A stretch of DNA of 64,000 nt from Acidulodesulfobacterium sp021802425 (lineage in GTDB: Bacteria; SZUA-79; Acidulodesulfobacterales; Acidulodesulfobacteraceae), in contig JAJZXJ010000007.1 of assembly GCA_021802425.1 (NCBI GenBank), positions 25,487-89,486 on the forward strand, given 5' to 3'. Within the stretch, counting starts at the first letter, position 1. Each line of letters starts with the position of its first letter. This document shows positions 17,827 to 27,644 of this stretch, piece after piece. The position numbers and the translations under genes were made by a program. Under the pieces are notes generated by a model, which saw only the letters and a list, made by a program, of their open reading frames with translations, was not told the DNA's origin and did not search any database.

Positions 17827-20800
17827 TTACGGTTTAGAAATATTAACAAGGAATGTTTTGTATTCCGGCGTAAAGGCATTGGGGTCTCCGACAGTAAGAG
17901 TAAGCAGGTTTGCAATGGGACCCTTAACTAATCCTTCGTACCCCCAGTGAAGCGGAACGCCTATCTGCCATACCTTTTTACCGTTAACGATAAGCGGTTC
18001 GATTCTTTTTGTAACGACCGCGACGCCGACGACCTCGCCTCTTGCGGAAGACACCTTAACCTTGCCCCCGTTTTGAATATTTTTTTCTTTTGCAAGTTCA
18101 TACGGAAGCTCAACGAAAAAATCCGGCATTATTTCGACAAGGTATGGAACCCATCGGGTAAGGTAATGCTCATGTTCGGCAACCCTGTAAGTCGTGCATA
18201 CATAAGGATATTTGGAGGATTTTCCGATAATGTCGAGCTTGTCTTTAAAAAATTTTACCGCCGGGTTTATCGAAACATTCGGATGAAGAATATTAACCGT
18301 GGGCGATTCGACAGGTTCATAATGTTCGGCAATAGGACCATCGACAAGGGCGCTGGAAAATATATTGGCATAACCGCTGTTAGTCATAATAAAAGGGCCG
18401 ATTTCTTTTGAAGGCGGGGCTGTCGGCGGATAATCAGGCACATCGCCCACCCATTCCTTGCCGTTCCACCATAAAGCGCGAAGTTTTTCATTCCATGGAT
18501 TTCCCTTAATGTCGGCGGATGCCCTGTTGTACAGTATCCTCCTGTTGACCGGCCAGCTCCATGACCACTCATGGAACATGCCCATTTTGGTATTATCCGT
18601 CAGTTTTTTCCTTTTCATCATATTTCCCGCTTCCGTAAACGATCCTGAATATATCCAGTTTCCGCTTGAAGTGCTGCCGTCGTCTTTTAAAACGACAAAT
18701 GAAGGAAGCAGCTTCCCCGTTTTTAGGTCTCTTCCGTTAATCTCTTTTGCTATTTCCTCCTTTGTAGGGGAATATATATCCTCATAATTCCAGGATAGTT
18801 TTGTAATTGGTTCAGGGAATACCCCTCCGCTTTTCTCATACAGTTTCCTGATTTTCAAGAAAATATTAGATATTATCCATGTATCGGATTTTGCGTTATG
18901 CGCGGGGTCGTAAGATTTATATTTCCATTGTACCCACCTGCCGCTATTTGTAAAGGAACCGTCCTCCTCTATCCAGTCGGAAGAGGGAAGCATGAAAACC
19001 TCCGTATTGATATCTGCGGAATTAGCGGCTATCCCCTTGGAATCATAATCGTTCCCCGGCCTTTTCCAGAAACATGCGGTTTCATGGGCAAAAGGGTCTA
19101 TGACGACAAGCCACTTCAGCCTTCCGAGCGAAGCAAGCATTTTATCGGAATTTGGACCCACGCATGCCGGATTCATTCCGAAATCTATAAGCCCGTTTAT
19201 CTTTCCGTAAAACATCGCGTTAAAAGCGAACATCCATGTCGTATTGCTGTCAAGCTTCGGGAGGTATTCATAATTAAAATCGTTTTCTTTCGTAGCGTTG
19301 TCCCCCCACCATGCCTTTAACAGGCTGACGAGAAATTTGGAAGTATTAGACCAGTAGTTTACGGCATGCGTATCTATTTTAGAAGGGGTATTTTCTTTTA
19401 AATATGTTTTGAGGTCTATTTGCGTTTTGGCAGGTATTTTAAGATAGCCGGGCAGAGTTGTGGCAACAAGACCGTGATCCGTCTGCCCCTGCACATTCGC
19501 ATGACCTCTTAAGGCGTTAACGCCGCCCCCCGGTCTTCCGATATTGCCCAGAAGAAGCTGAAGCATTGATGCCGCCCTTATATTTTGGGAGCCGACGGTA
19601 TGCTGCGTCCATCCGACGGCATACATTACGGTTCCGACCGTATTTGGATTGCCGGTGGAACATATAACATGCGCGGCTTCGATTAACTTTTCTTCGGATA
19701 CTCCGGTTATTTTAGAAACCGTTTCTGCGGTGTATCTTGAATAATGCTTTTTGACTATTTGAAAAACGGATTGCGGATTTTCAAGCGAAATATCTTTCAG
19801 AACATTGCCCTTTGTATCAAGCTGAAAGCCCCAGCTTTCGGTATTATATTTATGTTCTTCTTCCAAATAACCGCTGAAGAGTCCGTCTTTAAAACCATAA
19901 TTATCTTTAACAAGGAACGGGGCGTTGGTATAATTTACGACATATTCTTTAAAATATAAATTGTTGGAGACGGTGTAATTGATGAGCCAGCCTAAAAACG
20001 CAATGTCGGTTCCGGACCTCAAAGGGATAAAAATATCGGCAACCGCCGCGGTTCGGGTTAAACGGGGATCGATTACTACTATTTTTGCATTTTTTTTCTC
20101 GCGCGCTTTTAGCGCCCATCTAAAGCCGACAGGATGATTTTCAGCAGGGTTTGCACCCATTATCATTATAACATCAGAGTTTTTCAGATCTATCCAATGA
20201 TTTGTCATTGCCCCACGACCAAAGGAAGCGGCCAAACTGACCACTGTGGGGGCGTGTCATATTCTTGCCTGTCCGTCGATATAGACGAGACCAAGCGACC
20301 TCATAGCCTTTACAAAAAGATAGTTGTTTTCGTTTGCGCAGGGAGAACCTCCGACTGCGGCAATGGTCGGGAGCTGATTTAAAGCATAGCCTTGCGAATC
20401 TTTTGTTATAAAATTCTTATCCCGTTCTTCTTTAATAAGTAATGCAATTCTATCCAATGCAAAATCCCATGAAACCTCTTCCCATTCTTTTGAGCCCTTT
20501 CTTCTGTAGAGAGGGGCTTTAACCCTGTTCTTATTTACCGTTATCTGCATAGTAGCAGAACCTTTCGCGCAGAGCCTTCCTTGATTTATCGGGCTGTCGG
20601 GATCGCCTTCTATATGCATAATAGACGGCCTCGCATTTACGGAACCATCCCCCGTAGAATATGCTATCATACTGCATCCTACCGCACAAAACGGGCAGAT
20701 GCTTTTAGTTTCTTTTGCCTTTTCTATTTTTAATGTTCTTGATTCCGCCATGGCTTTATCCATGGACAGGCCGAATAAATCGGCTTCCCCGATTATTGAG

Positions 20801-20844
20801 GCTATCAATACTCCTTTAATAAACGAGCGTCTTGAAACCTGCAT
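17827..20844 (-). CDS. fdnG: Formate dehydrogenase-N type catalytic subunit, selenocysteine-containing
   Basis: Reads as one 1005-residue protein if the in-frame TGA at 20257-20259 is decoded as selenocysteine (residue 196). The join GQARI-U-HAPTVVSLAASFGRG matches the FdnG active site; both sides are in the same frame and no start or ribosome site is needed downstream. N-terminal Tat signal SRRSFIKG, [4Fe-4S] site CPFCAVGC (C50, C53, C57) with C92, then molybdopterin domains (GANPAENHPVGFRWA, GRPGGGVNALRGHANVQGQ) and the C-terminal MGD-binding domain. Periplasm-facing oxidation of formate. GGAGGGG lies 5 bases before the ATG. The window does not show the Sec machinery (selABCD), which must be elsewhere. 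Confidence 0.94.
20230..20259 (-). promoter_or_regulatory. UGA selenocysteine codon with possible bSECIS hairpin
   Basis: The Sec codon is the TGA at 20257-20259 (minus strand). Fifteen bases into the following mRNA, GGUC-AGUUU-GGCC can fold into a short hairpin (20230-20242), the position where bacterial SECIS apical loops are read by SelB. The stem is short and uses one G.U pair, so the structure is tentative although the Sec codon itself is well supported. Confidence 0.45.
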
Positions 20845-21032
20845 TTTGCCCCTCCGTATTTAATCTTAAAAATTATAAGAAAAATTATAAAAATTAATTA
20901 GGATGTCAAATTTAATTTGAGTATATCACCAAAAATAAATATGTCAAATGTGATGGATTATTTTTGTATTTAATATAATGGGTGCAATAATGTTATAATA
21001 AATAAAAATAGCTTATTTTGGTTTATCGATTA

Positions 21033-22844
21033 ATGATTATAAAAAAAGATAAAGATAATTTTTTCGATGTAATTGTCGTCGGCGCCGGACATGCCGGCAT
21101 AGAAGCCGCTTTGGCGGCCGCAAAATTGGGCTTAAGAACCGCCGTCATCACGATCAATTTAGACAACATCGGACAGATGTCTTGCAATCCTGCGATAGGC
21201 GGCTTAGCCAAAGGACATCTCGTAAGGGAAATCGATGCCCTTGGCGGAGAAATGGGAAAGGCGATAGATAAAACAGGCATTCAGTTTAGAATGCTTAATA
21301 CCAAAAAAGGTCCTGCGGTCAGGTCTTCCCGCGCCCAAGCCGATATGTTCCAATATAAAACTTATATGAAAAAGGCTTTGGAGTCGGCAGGCAATTTGAC
21401 GATAATTCAATCTATGGCCGATTCTTTGATTGCCTCCAGCGGCAAAGCCTCGGGAGTTGTTTTATGGACGGGCGAACGGCTTTATTCGAATGCGGTTATT
21501 TTAACTACCGGAACATTTTTAAGGGGGCTTATCCACATCGGCCTTTTTAATTATAGCGCTGGAAGGGCGGGGGATTTTGCCGCCGATAAGCTTTCTTTAA
21601 GTTTAATCGAAAACGGTCTTGAACTCGGAAGGCTTAAAACAGGCACAACCCCAAGATTGGACGGAAGAACGATCGATTTTTCCGAGCTTGAGGAGCAAAA
21701 AGGCGAGGATGATTTTGTACCTTTTTCCATATCGGGTAAAAATATCACTAATAGCATTAGCTGTTATATAACCTATACAAACGAAAAAACGCACAATATA
21801 ATTTTAAACGATCTGGATAAATCCCCTTTATATTGCGGGGTTATTAAGGGCGTGGGGCCAAGATATTGCCCATCCATAGAGGATAAGGTCGTCAGGTTTA
21901 AAGATAAAGAAAGACACCAGATATTTTTGGAAAGGGAAAGCCTTGATTCCGTCGAATACTATCCGAACGGGCTTTCGACAAGCCTGCCGTTGGATACCCA
22001 GCTTAAATTTTTAAGAACGATAAAAGGGCTTGAAGATGTTAAAATTATGAGGCCGGGGTACGCCATCGAATATGATTATATACTGCCGACCCAGCTTAAA
22101 CATTCTTTAGAAACAAAAAATATCGAAAACCTTTTTTTGGCAGGGCAGATTAACGGAACATCAGGCTATGAAGAAGCGGCGGCTCAGGGAATTATCGCCG
22201 GAATTAACGCCGCTTTGAAGATTAAGGGCGAAAAGCCTTTAATACTTGCAAGAGATGAGGCATATATCGGAGTTTTAATCGACGACTTAATTACGCTTGG
22301 AACTGCGGAGCCTTACAGAATGTTTACATCGCGCGCCGAATACCGGCTTTTATTGAGGGAAGACAATGCAGATTTCAGGCTTTGCGAATACGGCAAAGAG
22401 GCAGGCTTGTTAGACGAGGAAAGATACTCTATATATAAAGACAGATTATCCAAGTTCAATGAATTATTATCTTTTTTAAAATCCTATGAAAACGGAAAAT
22501 ATTACGATATGTTAAAGCGGCCGGATGTTGCGATGGAAAATCTTATGAGTGAATTTGGGACGGAAATCGACAAATTCGGCAGAGATATATCAAGCCGCGT
22601 TCAGCTTTTTATCAAATACGAGGGCTATATTAACAGGCAAAAGGAAGAAATCGGCAGGTTAAAAAAATTTGAAGGCATTAAATTAAGCAAAGACATCGAT
22701 TTTAAGACAATTCCGGGTCTATCGCTCGAAGTAATCGAAAAACTTAATAAGATTAAGCCCGAAACCATCGCCGAAGCAGGCAGGATTTCCGGTATTACGC
22801 CTGCCGCCGTTAGCATTTTGTTGATGAGATGCCATAAGCCCTGA
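21033..22844 (+). CDS. mnmG: tRNA uridine-5-carboxymethylaminomethyl(34) synthesis enzyme MnmG
   Basis: About 603 residues. FAD-binding FDVIVVGAGHAGIEAALAAA at the N-terminus, then the GidA signatures NPAIGGLAKGHLVREIDALGG and GLFLAGQINGTSGYEEAAAQG, and the C-terminal helical domain. Partner of MnmE. I take the ATG at 21033 (MIIKKDKD); an in-frame TTG at 21018 would add five residues but has no better ribosome site. In many genomes mnmG is followed by rsmG-parA-parB; here the next genes differ, but a parS-like site lies 15 bases after the stop. Confidence 0.96.
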   Translation: MIIKKDKDNFFDVIVVGAGHAGIEAALAAAKLGLRTAVITINLDNIGQMSCNPAIGGLAKGHLVREIDALGGEMGKAIDKTGIQFRMLNTKKGPAVRSSRAQADMFQYKTYMKKALESAGNLTIIQSMADSLIASSGKASGVVLWTGERLYSNAVILTTGTFLRGLIHIGLFNYSAGRAGDFAADKLSLSLIENGLELGRLKTGTTPRLDGRTIDFSELEEQKGEDDFVPFSISGKNITNSISCYITYTNEKTHNIILNDLDKSPLYCGVIKGVGPRYCPSIEDKVVRFKDKERHQIFLERESLDSVEYYPNGLSTSLPLDTQLKFLRTIKGLEDVKIMRPGYAIEYDYILPTQLKHSLETKNIENLFLAGQINGTSGYEEAAAQGIIAGINAALKIKGEKPLILARDEAYIGVLIDDLITLGTAEPYRMFTSRAEYRLLLREDNADFRLCEYGKEAGLLDEERYSIYKDRLSKFNELLSFLKSYENGKYYDMLKRPDVAMENLMSEFGTEIDKFGRDISSRVQLFIKYEGYINRQKEEIGRLKKFEGIKLSKDIDFKTIPGLSLEVIEKLNKIKPETIAEAGRISGITPAAVSILLMRCHKP

Positions 22845-22858
22845 TTTACCGAAAAATT

Positions 22859-22874
22859 TGTTTCATGTGAAACA
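22859..22874. promoter_or_regulatory. parS: parS-like ParB-binding site
   Basis: TGTTTCATGTGAAACA, one base from the canonical chromosomal parS TGTTTCACGTGAAACA. Located 15 bases after mnmG and about 14 kb from the putative origin, where parS sites normally cluster. The identical 16-mer recurs at 55071-55086. parA/parB are not in the window. Confidence 0.65.
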
Positions 22875-22891
22875 TAAATCCTATAACCCGT

Positions 22892-23491
22892 TTATCCATT
22901 TTTGGAATATTGAATGCCCCTATTCGTGAAATCATCGGTTGATGCCGATACGATTATCTTAGTTTTTCCAAAATTATATAATAAAAGCCATAAAAATGCC
23001 AAATAACTTACGGCAATATTAATCAGCATCATTAAAGGACCTGTCCAAAAAAATAGCAGCCGCGCAATAATACCTAAAACAAATCCGCGCCAGACAACAC
23101 CCCACCAAAGCCCCAGGGCATTATTCCACGATACGGGAATATTTAAAATCGTATTATCGTAACTTACAGAAAATCTTTCCGGTTTATCGTTAAAAATGAA
23201 GCTTTTCTTAAAAAGCACGGAACGAAACAGCCATACGCCGAAAAATAACGCCGCAATAAAAAATATTAATATAAGCGCGGTCATTATCCCCATTACTTTC
23301 ATATTATAGGGCGTATAACGGTATAGATGATTTTTCATCATTTCGGCAAAAAACATCATACCGCTTTCACCCAACGAAAGGCTGCCCATGATAACAAGCA
23401 GGCTGCCTACCGCAAAAAGAAACAGCCACATTCTCCATGTATATCTCCACCATAAATGCAAAGCAGGGTAAGCCGCATTTTTAATATCCAT
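22892..23491 (-). CDS. Unknown membrane protein with paired Trp-rich motifs
   Basis: 199 residues from the ATG at 23491, chosen because GGGGGA lies 6 bases upstream; an in-frame upstream ATG at 23533 lacks a ribosome site. Predicted helices at about 22-42, 71-93, 143-165 and 170-187. Two similar motifs, LWWRYTWRMW near the start and LWWGVVWRGF around residue 140, suggest an internal duplication of an amphipathic/membrane unit. No family recognised. The small charged gene at 23530-23709 precedes it by 38 bases and is probably co-transcribed. Confidence 0.6.
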   Translation of the reverse strand: MDIKNAAYPALHLWWRYTWRMWLFLFAVGSLLVIMGSLSLGESGMMFFAEMMKNHLYRYTPYNMKVMGIMTALILIFFIAALFFGVWLFRSVLFKKSFIFNDKPERFSVSYDNTILNIPVSWNNALGLWWGVVWRGFVLGIIARLLFFWTGPLMMLINIAVSYLAFLWLLLYNFGKTKIIVSASTDDFTNRGIQYSKNG

Positions 23492-23529
23492 ATTGTGTCC
23501 CCCAATTATTTGTGAATGTGGATTATTTT

Positions 23530-23709
23530 TCATTTTTTCTTTTTGTTATAATCTTTTATTTCTTTTTTATCGAGTTCTTCTTTAATTTTTTGCCTTTCGT
23601 TCTGCTTGATCCTTTCAAAAAGATTCCGATAGGCGGTTCTTTCCGCTTTGCCCTTATCGCTTTTGCCTTCTTTGGACGGCTCGCCCGACATATTTAATGT
23701 TGTACGCAT
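23530..23709 (-). CDS. Small highly charged protein, unknown
   Basis: 59 residues from the ATG at 23709 (MRTTLNMSGEPSKEGK), with GGGAGG 8 bases upstream; a longer frame to 23745 has no ribosome site. Almost half of residues are Lys, Glu, Arg or Asp and the C-terminal half (RIKQNERQKIKEELDKKEIK) is likely a single helix ending in a Lys run. The good ribosome site is the main support. No family recognised. Confidence 0.5.
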   Translation of the reverse strand: MRTTLNMSGEPSKEGKSDKGKAERTAYRNLFERIKQNERQKIKEELDKKEIKDYNKKKK

Positions 23710-23805
23710 AATATATGCCTCCCTGAATATTCTCTTATTACACACTAATATTATATACCAAAAAGAACAAAAGAATTAATAACTTATTTAAAAATTAAAT
23801 ATTTC

Positions 23806-23833
23806 TTGCTAATTTTTTAATTTTTGTTATAAT
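23806..23833 (+). promoter_or_regulatory. Possible promoter of the Hyf/Ehr-type operon
   Basis: TTGCTA at 23806-23811 (4 of 6), 16-base spacer, perfect TATAAT at 23828-23833, about 96 bases before the first gene. Only the -10 box is strong. Confidence 0.4.
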
Positions 23834-23929
23834 CTAAAAAGTTTGCTTTAATTTACCTTTACTTTACTAAGGATGAATAAGTAAATAATTTTTAAAAGAA
23901 AGGGGCTTAAGAGTTTTGATAAATAACAA

Positions 23930-25846
23930 ATGAATCCTAAATATAACGGCATTTACAGATATTTCTTCGGATGTCTGTCCATTTTAATCTCTGTCCTTTT
24001 TATAGCCCTGAGTTTTTATGATTCTAAGCAAGAATTTATTATAAAATCCTCTTTTATAAATTTTTCTTTCAGATTTGACGCCCTCTCCCTATTTTTCGTA
24101 ATATTTATATCGTCCCTCTCCATATTTATTTCTATTTTTTCGATTAAATACGGGGATAAATACGATAAAAAACCGTCCCTCTTTTTCTATTCTTTTTTCT
24201 TTATAATGTCTATGATAATCCTTGTTATAAGCAACGATATGCTGACTTTTTTGATTTTCTGGGAATTAATGTCGATATTTTCCTTTTTATTGGTTATTTA
24301 CGATGGGAGCGAGGAATCGAGAAGGGCGGGCTTTTTATATTTTTTAATGACGCATATCGGAACCATTCTTATAACGGCAAGCTTTATAATGCTGTATTTA
24401 AAAACCTCGTCCTTTTCTTTCGACTATTATAAAGGCGCCGCCGGGATTATGATATTGGCGGCGGCAATAACGGGATTTTCGATTAAAGCCGGTATTATGC
24501 CGTTTCATACATGGCTTCCTTATGCCCATCCTGTTGCGCCCGCCAATATATCCGCCATTATGTCGGGTATTATGGTAAATATGGCTATATACGGTATTTT
24601 AAAATTTTTATTTGTCTTTAGTTCGGGGTCCGATTCTTTTCTTGGAATCATACTTCTCGTCATAGGCGCTTTATCCGCTCTTCTCGGCATTATGTATGCA
24701 ATGGTGCAAAAGGATATAAAAAAATTGCTGGCATTTTCTACAATCGAAAACATGGGCATAATTTTTATGGGCATAGGCGTATCCTACTGGGCTAAGGTCG
24801 AAAATTTCAAATCCATAGAATATCTTGCTATGCTGGCGGTCTTGCTTCATGTAGTAAATCACGGTTTAAGCAAAAGTTCGCTATTTATGGGTTCGGGATT
24901 GATAGACAAATATACGCATACCAGGAATATGGAAAAACTCGGCGGCCTTTCAAAAAAAATGGGACAGTTGTCTGTCTTGTTTCTTATCGGCGTAATGTCC
25001 ATTTCCGCCATGCCTCCTTTAAACGGCTTTTTGAGCGAGTGGTACTTATATATTTCGTTGATAGGTTCGGTATTAACGAATAATTTATATATGGTGTATT
25101 TTTCGGTTATAGCCATTGCCCTCCTTTCGCTGACCGGAGCCGCCGCGGGTGCCGCTTTTACCAAATTGTTCGGAATTACTTTTTTGGGCAAACCAAGGAC
25201 GGAAAACGCCGAAAATGCGGCAGAACCACATGTTATCGAAAGAATAGGAATAGCAATCCCAGTTTTTTTATGCATTTTTATCGGTATTTATCCTTATCGA
25301 ATAATATCGGCTTTAAATGCCGTTATATTTTATTTGACGGGCGGAACGGTAAGCCCAAATCCGTTTTCGGCGGTCCATATTATAAATGCCCGTCCGTTTT
25401 CTTTGTATGCGCCGGCTTTAATAGCAATTGCTTTTGCGGCGGCTTCGTCAGCCGTATTTTTATATCTAAAAATATGTTCTTCCGGTAAAAAAAGAATATT
25501 CGAAACATGGGCATGCGGACTTGACGAAAAAAATTCAAAAGCCCAGTATTCCGGCGGCGGATTTTCGTCAAGCATAATGAAAGTTTTTTCCTCTTTTTAT
25601 TCCTCCGTTTCCGAGATTAACTTTGAAAAGGACGTAAAAAAGTATTTCAGGACTAAATCGGTTTATACCGAAGAAATTAACGATATTTTTGAAAAATATA
25701 TTTATATTCCGGCAGAAAAATTGTATTTAAAATTATCGGAAATTTTTAATAAAGCGGCTAATTCGGAAAATATAAATGTTTCTTTAGGGTATTTATTTTT
25801 ATCGTTAATTGTCTGCTTCATTATATACATATTTATAATAAGGTAA
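23930..25846 (+). CDS. hyfB: Hydrogenase-4/complex I-like proton-translocating membrane subunit (HyfB/EhrA type)
   Basis: 638 residues, 14-15 membrane helices of the Mrp/NuoL-NuoM-NuoN antiporter family. The key motifs ELMSIFSFLLVIYDG (Glu in helix 5), FSIKAGIMPFHTWLPYAHPVAPANISAI cut by the conserved Lys, and KKLLAFSTIENMG are present. The C-terminal hydrophilic tail with TWACGLD...AQYSGGGFS is typical of HyfB. It should move protons or Na+ as the distal pump of the complex encoded by this six-gene operon. Confidence 0.85.
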   Translation: MNPKYNGIYRYFFGCLSILISVLFIALSFYDSKQEFIIKSSFINFSFRFDALSLFFVIFISSLSIFISIFSIKYGDKYDKKPSLFFYSFFFIMSMIILVISNDMLTFLIFWELMSIFSFLLVIYDGSEESRRAGFLYFLMTHIGTILITASFIMLYLKTSSFSFDYYKGAAGIMILAAAITGFSIKAGIMPFHTWLPYAHPVAPANISAIMSGIMVNMAIYGILKFLFVFSSGSDSFLGIILLVIGALSALLGIMYAMVQKDIKKLLAFSTIENMGIIFMGIGVSYWAKVENFKSIEYLAMLAVLLHVVNHGLSKSSLFMGSGLIDKYTHTRNMEKLGGLSKKMGQLSVLFLIGVMSISAMPPLNGFLSEWYLYISLIGSVLTNNLYMVYFSVIAIALLSLTGAAAGAAFTKLFGITFLGKPRTENAENAAEPHVIERIGIAIPVFLCIFIGIYPYRIISALNAVIFYLTGGTVSPNPFSAVHIINARPFSLYAPALIAIAFAAASSAVFLYLKICSSGKKRIFETWACGLDEKNSKAQYSGGGFSSSIMKVFSSFYSSVSEINFEKDVKKYFRTKSVYTEEINDIFEKYIYIPAEKLYLKLSEIFNKAANSENINVSLGYLFLSLIVCFIIYIFIIR

Positions 25847-25855
25847 TAAATGGCA

Positions 25856-25902
25856 TTTTTGTCCACATCAAAGGCGTACTTTGATAAGCTCGTGGACAAA
25901 AA
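25856..25902. repeat. Nested hairpin between hyfB- and hyfC-type genes
   Basis: TTTTTGTCCAC (25856-25866) and its exact complement GTGGACAAAAA (25892-25902) enclose a second perfect stem ATCAAAG/CTTTGAT (25867-25873 / 25879-25885, loop GCGTA). The right arm is flanked by T/A runs, so it could also act as an attenuator or an mRNA-processing hairpin inside the operon. Confidence 0.6.
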
Positions 25903-25961
25903 TATCGCTGAAGCGGGTTGGGACAAAAAATTATACCGAAGTCAGGGTACATATAAACGAT

Positions 25962-26942
25962 ATGACTTATAATTATAATATTCAACATTTGATAATAGGG
26001 ATTGTTCAATTTTTCGTAATAGTCCTTCTTTCACCCTTTTTTGCGGGTTTCATTCATAAATTGAAACAGCGGGCAAGGGGACAGAAAGGAATTAATATAT
26101 TCCAGTTTTATATAAATTTTAATAAATTATTAAAAAAGGAAGTTGTTTTGTCCAAAGACGCGACTTTTATATCTAATATAGCCCCTTATATAGTTTTTGT
26201 TTCCTATCTCGTAATATTATTAATGCTGCCGGCATTTTACAGGTATTCTTTGCTCGGCATATCTTCCGATGTAATATTAATAGCATATTCCCTTGCGCTC
26301 GCGACATTTTTTATGACCCTTTACGCAATGGATCAGGGCAGCGCTTTCGGGGGGTTGGGGGCGAGCAGGGAATGGTTTTTGACCGTTCTTTCGGAGCCGT
26401 CTTTAATATTTATTTTTATATCTCTTGCCATTTATACAAAGCAGGGCAGAATAACCGATATTTTTTATTTTATCCAAAAAGGAGCCTCAAACGCGTTTTT
26501 ATACGGCGTTCATTCGTATGCCGTATCTATAGCCATCCCCTTTTTACTGTTTATCTCGCTTTTTATAGTAAGCATATCCGAAAACGCAAGGATTCCGATA
26601 GATAACCCCGAAACCCATCTCGAACTTACGATGTTTCATGAAGCAAATATTTTAGAGGCAAGCGGAAAACATCTTGGAATTTACGAATACGGAAGTTATT
26701 TGAAACTTACCGTTTTTTTAACCGTAATGTCCCTTATATTGTTTCCTTATATGGCGGTAAATATTTATCAAATTCCCATGGCTTTAATAGTTTACATTCT
26801 GAAGATGATAATTTTGTGCATTCTTATTGCCGGGGTCGAAATAGTTAATCCTAAAATGCGGGTGTTCAGGGTGCCGAACGTGCTTTCCGTTTCTTTTATA
26901 CTGTCTTTAATAGCGATGATTTTATCGATAAGGGGATTTTAA
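25962..26942 (+). CDS. hyfC: Membrane anchor subunit of Hyf/Ehr-type complex (NuoH-like)
   Basis: 326 residues from ATG 25962 (MTYNYNIQHLI); an in-frame TTG at 25881 would start inside the hairpin and is unlikely. Eight membrane helices. The NuoH/HyfC/EchB signatures are clear: RARGQKGINIFQFY at the cytoplasmic loop, FGGLGASREWFLTVLSEPS, and ARIPIDNPETHLELTMFHEANILEASGKH. This subunit links the hydrophilic arm to the antiporter modules and forms the quinone/coupling site region. Confidence 0.87.
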   Translation: MTYNYNIQHLIIGIVQFFVIVLLSPFFAGFIHKLKQRARGQKGINIFQFYINFNKLLKKEVVLSKDATFISNIAPYIVFVSYLVILLMLPAFYRYSLLGISSDVILIAYSLALATFFMTLYAMDQGSAFGGLGASREWFLTVLSEPSLIFIFISLAIYTKQGRITDIFYFIQKGASNAFLYGVHSYAVSIAIPFLLFISLFIVSISENARIPIDNPETHLELTMFHEANILEASGKHLGIYEYGSYLKLTVFLTVMSLILFPYMAVNIYQIPMALIVYILKMIILCILIAGVEIVNPKMRVFRVPNVLSVSFILSLIAMILSIRGF

Positions 26943-26978
26943 TTTATTTGTTAATTCGATAAGCGGGAAATTTCAAAA

Positions 26979-27596
26979 ATGATAATGGAAAAAATAGCCG
27001 AACTTTTTATTATTTTAATACTTGTTTCGGTTGTATTAAACGTAAGCTCGCCTTTTATAAAATTTGCAATAAAGCTTTATTCTTTTCAGTCTCTTATGCT
27101 GGCGTTTTATATTTTAATGGGCGCCGTTCATTTTAATTCTATAAATTTATACGGGTCTTTTGTTATTACGGTAATCTTTAAGGTTATTTTAATACCCTAT
27201 TTTTTATTTAAGACGCTTAAAAGGGTTAAAATGGATAAAGAAATAGATATGTATATAGGCATACCGGAGGCCGTTGTTTTCGCAGGTTCTTTAACCCTGC
27301 TTTCCAATTTGATAGCTCAAAAAATTGTTACGGCAGGCATAACATTCGGGGCTTTTGTTTTCACGATTTCCCTTGCTACATTTTTGATTGGAGCTATGCT
27401 TATGATTACAAGAAAAACTTTGTTCTCCCAAATTATCGGATTTTTAACCATCGACAACGCTATTTTTTTAGCGGCTAACAGCATAACCCACGGTATGCCC
27501 CTTTTGGTTGAATTAGGCGTGCTTTTCGACCTTTTTGTAAGCATACTTATATTGTCTATTCTTATACTAAACCTGAAAAGAAATGCCGCCGTATGA
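26979..27596 (+). CDS. hyfE: Membrane subunit HyfE-like (NuoK-containing)
   Basis: 205 residues, about six membrane helices, 36 bases after the NuoH-like gene. The arrangement (short N-terminal helix pair, NuoK-like central part, MLMITRKTLFSQIIGFLTIDNAIFLAAN) corresponds to HyfE, a NuoK-related subunit. Start may be 26979 or the in-frame ATG two codons later. Confidence 0.78.
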   Translation: MIMEKIAELFIILILVSVVLNVSSPFIKFAIKLYSFQSLMLAFYILMGAVHFNSINLYGSFVITVIFKVILIPYFLFKTLKRVKMDKEIDMYIGIPEAVVFAGSLTLLSNLIAQKIVTAGITFGAFVFTISLATFLIGAMLMITRKTLFSQIIGFLTIDNAIFLAANSITHGMPLLVELGVLFDLFVSILILSILILNLKRNAAV

Positions 27597-27644
27597 GTAT
27601 GAATTTAAATAAATTTTATGTATATTACTAAAGGATTCGATATA

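Noticed and set aside
20257..20844. Separate 195-residue protein before a second 805-residue gene
   Set aside because: Both are parts of one Sec-containing fdnG: same frame, conserved active-site context, no start site for the second.
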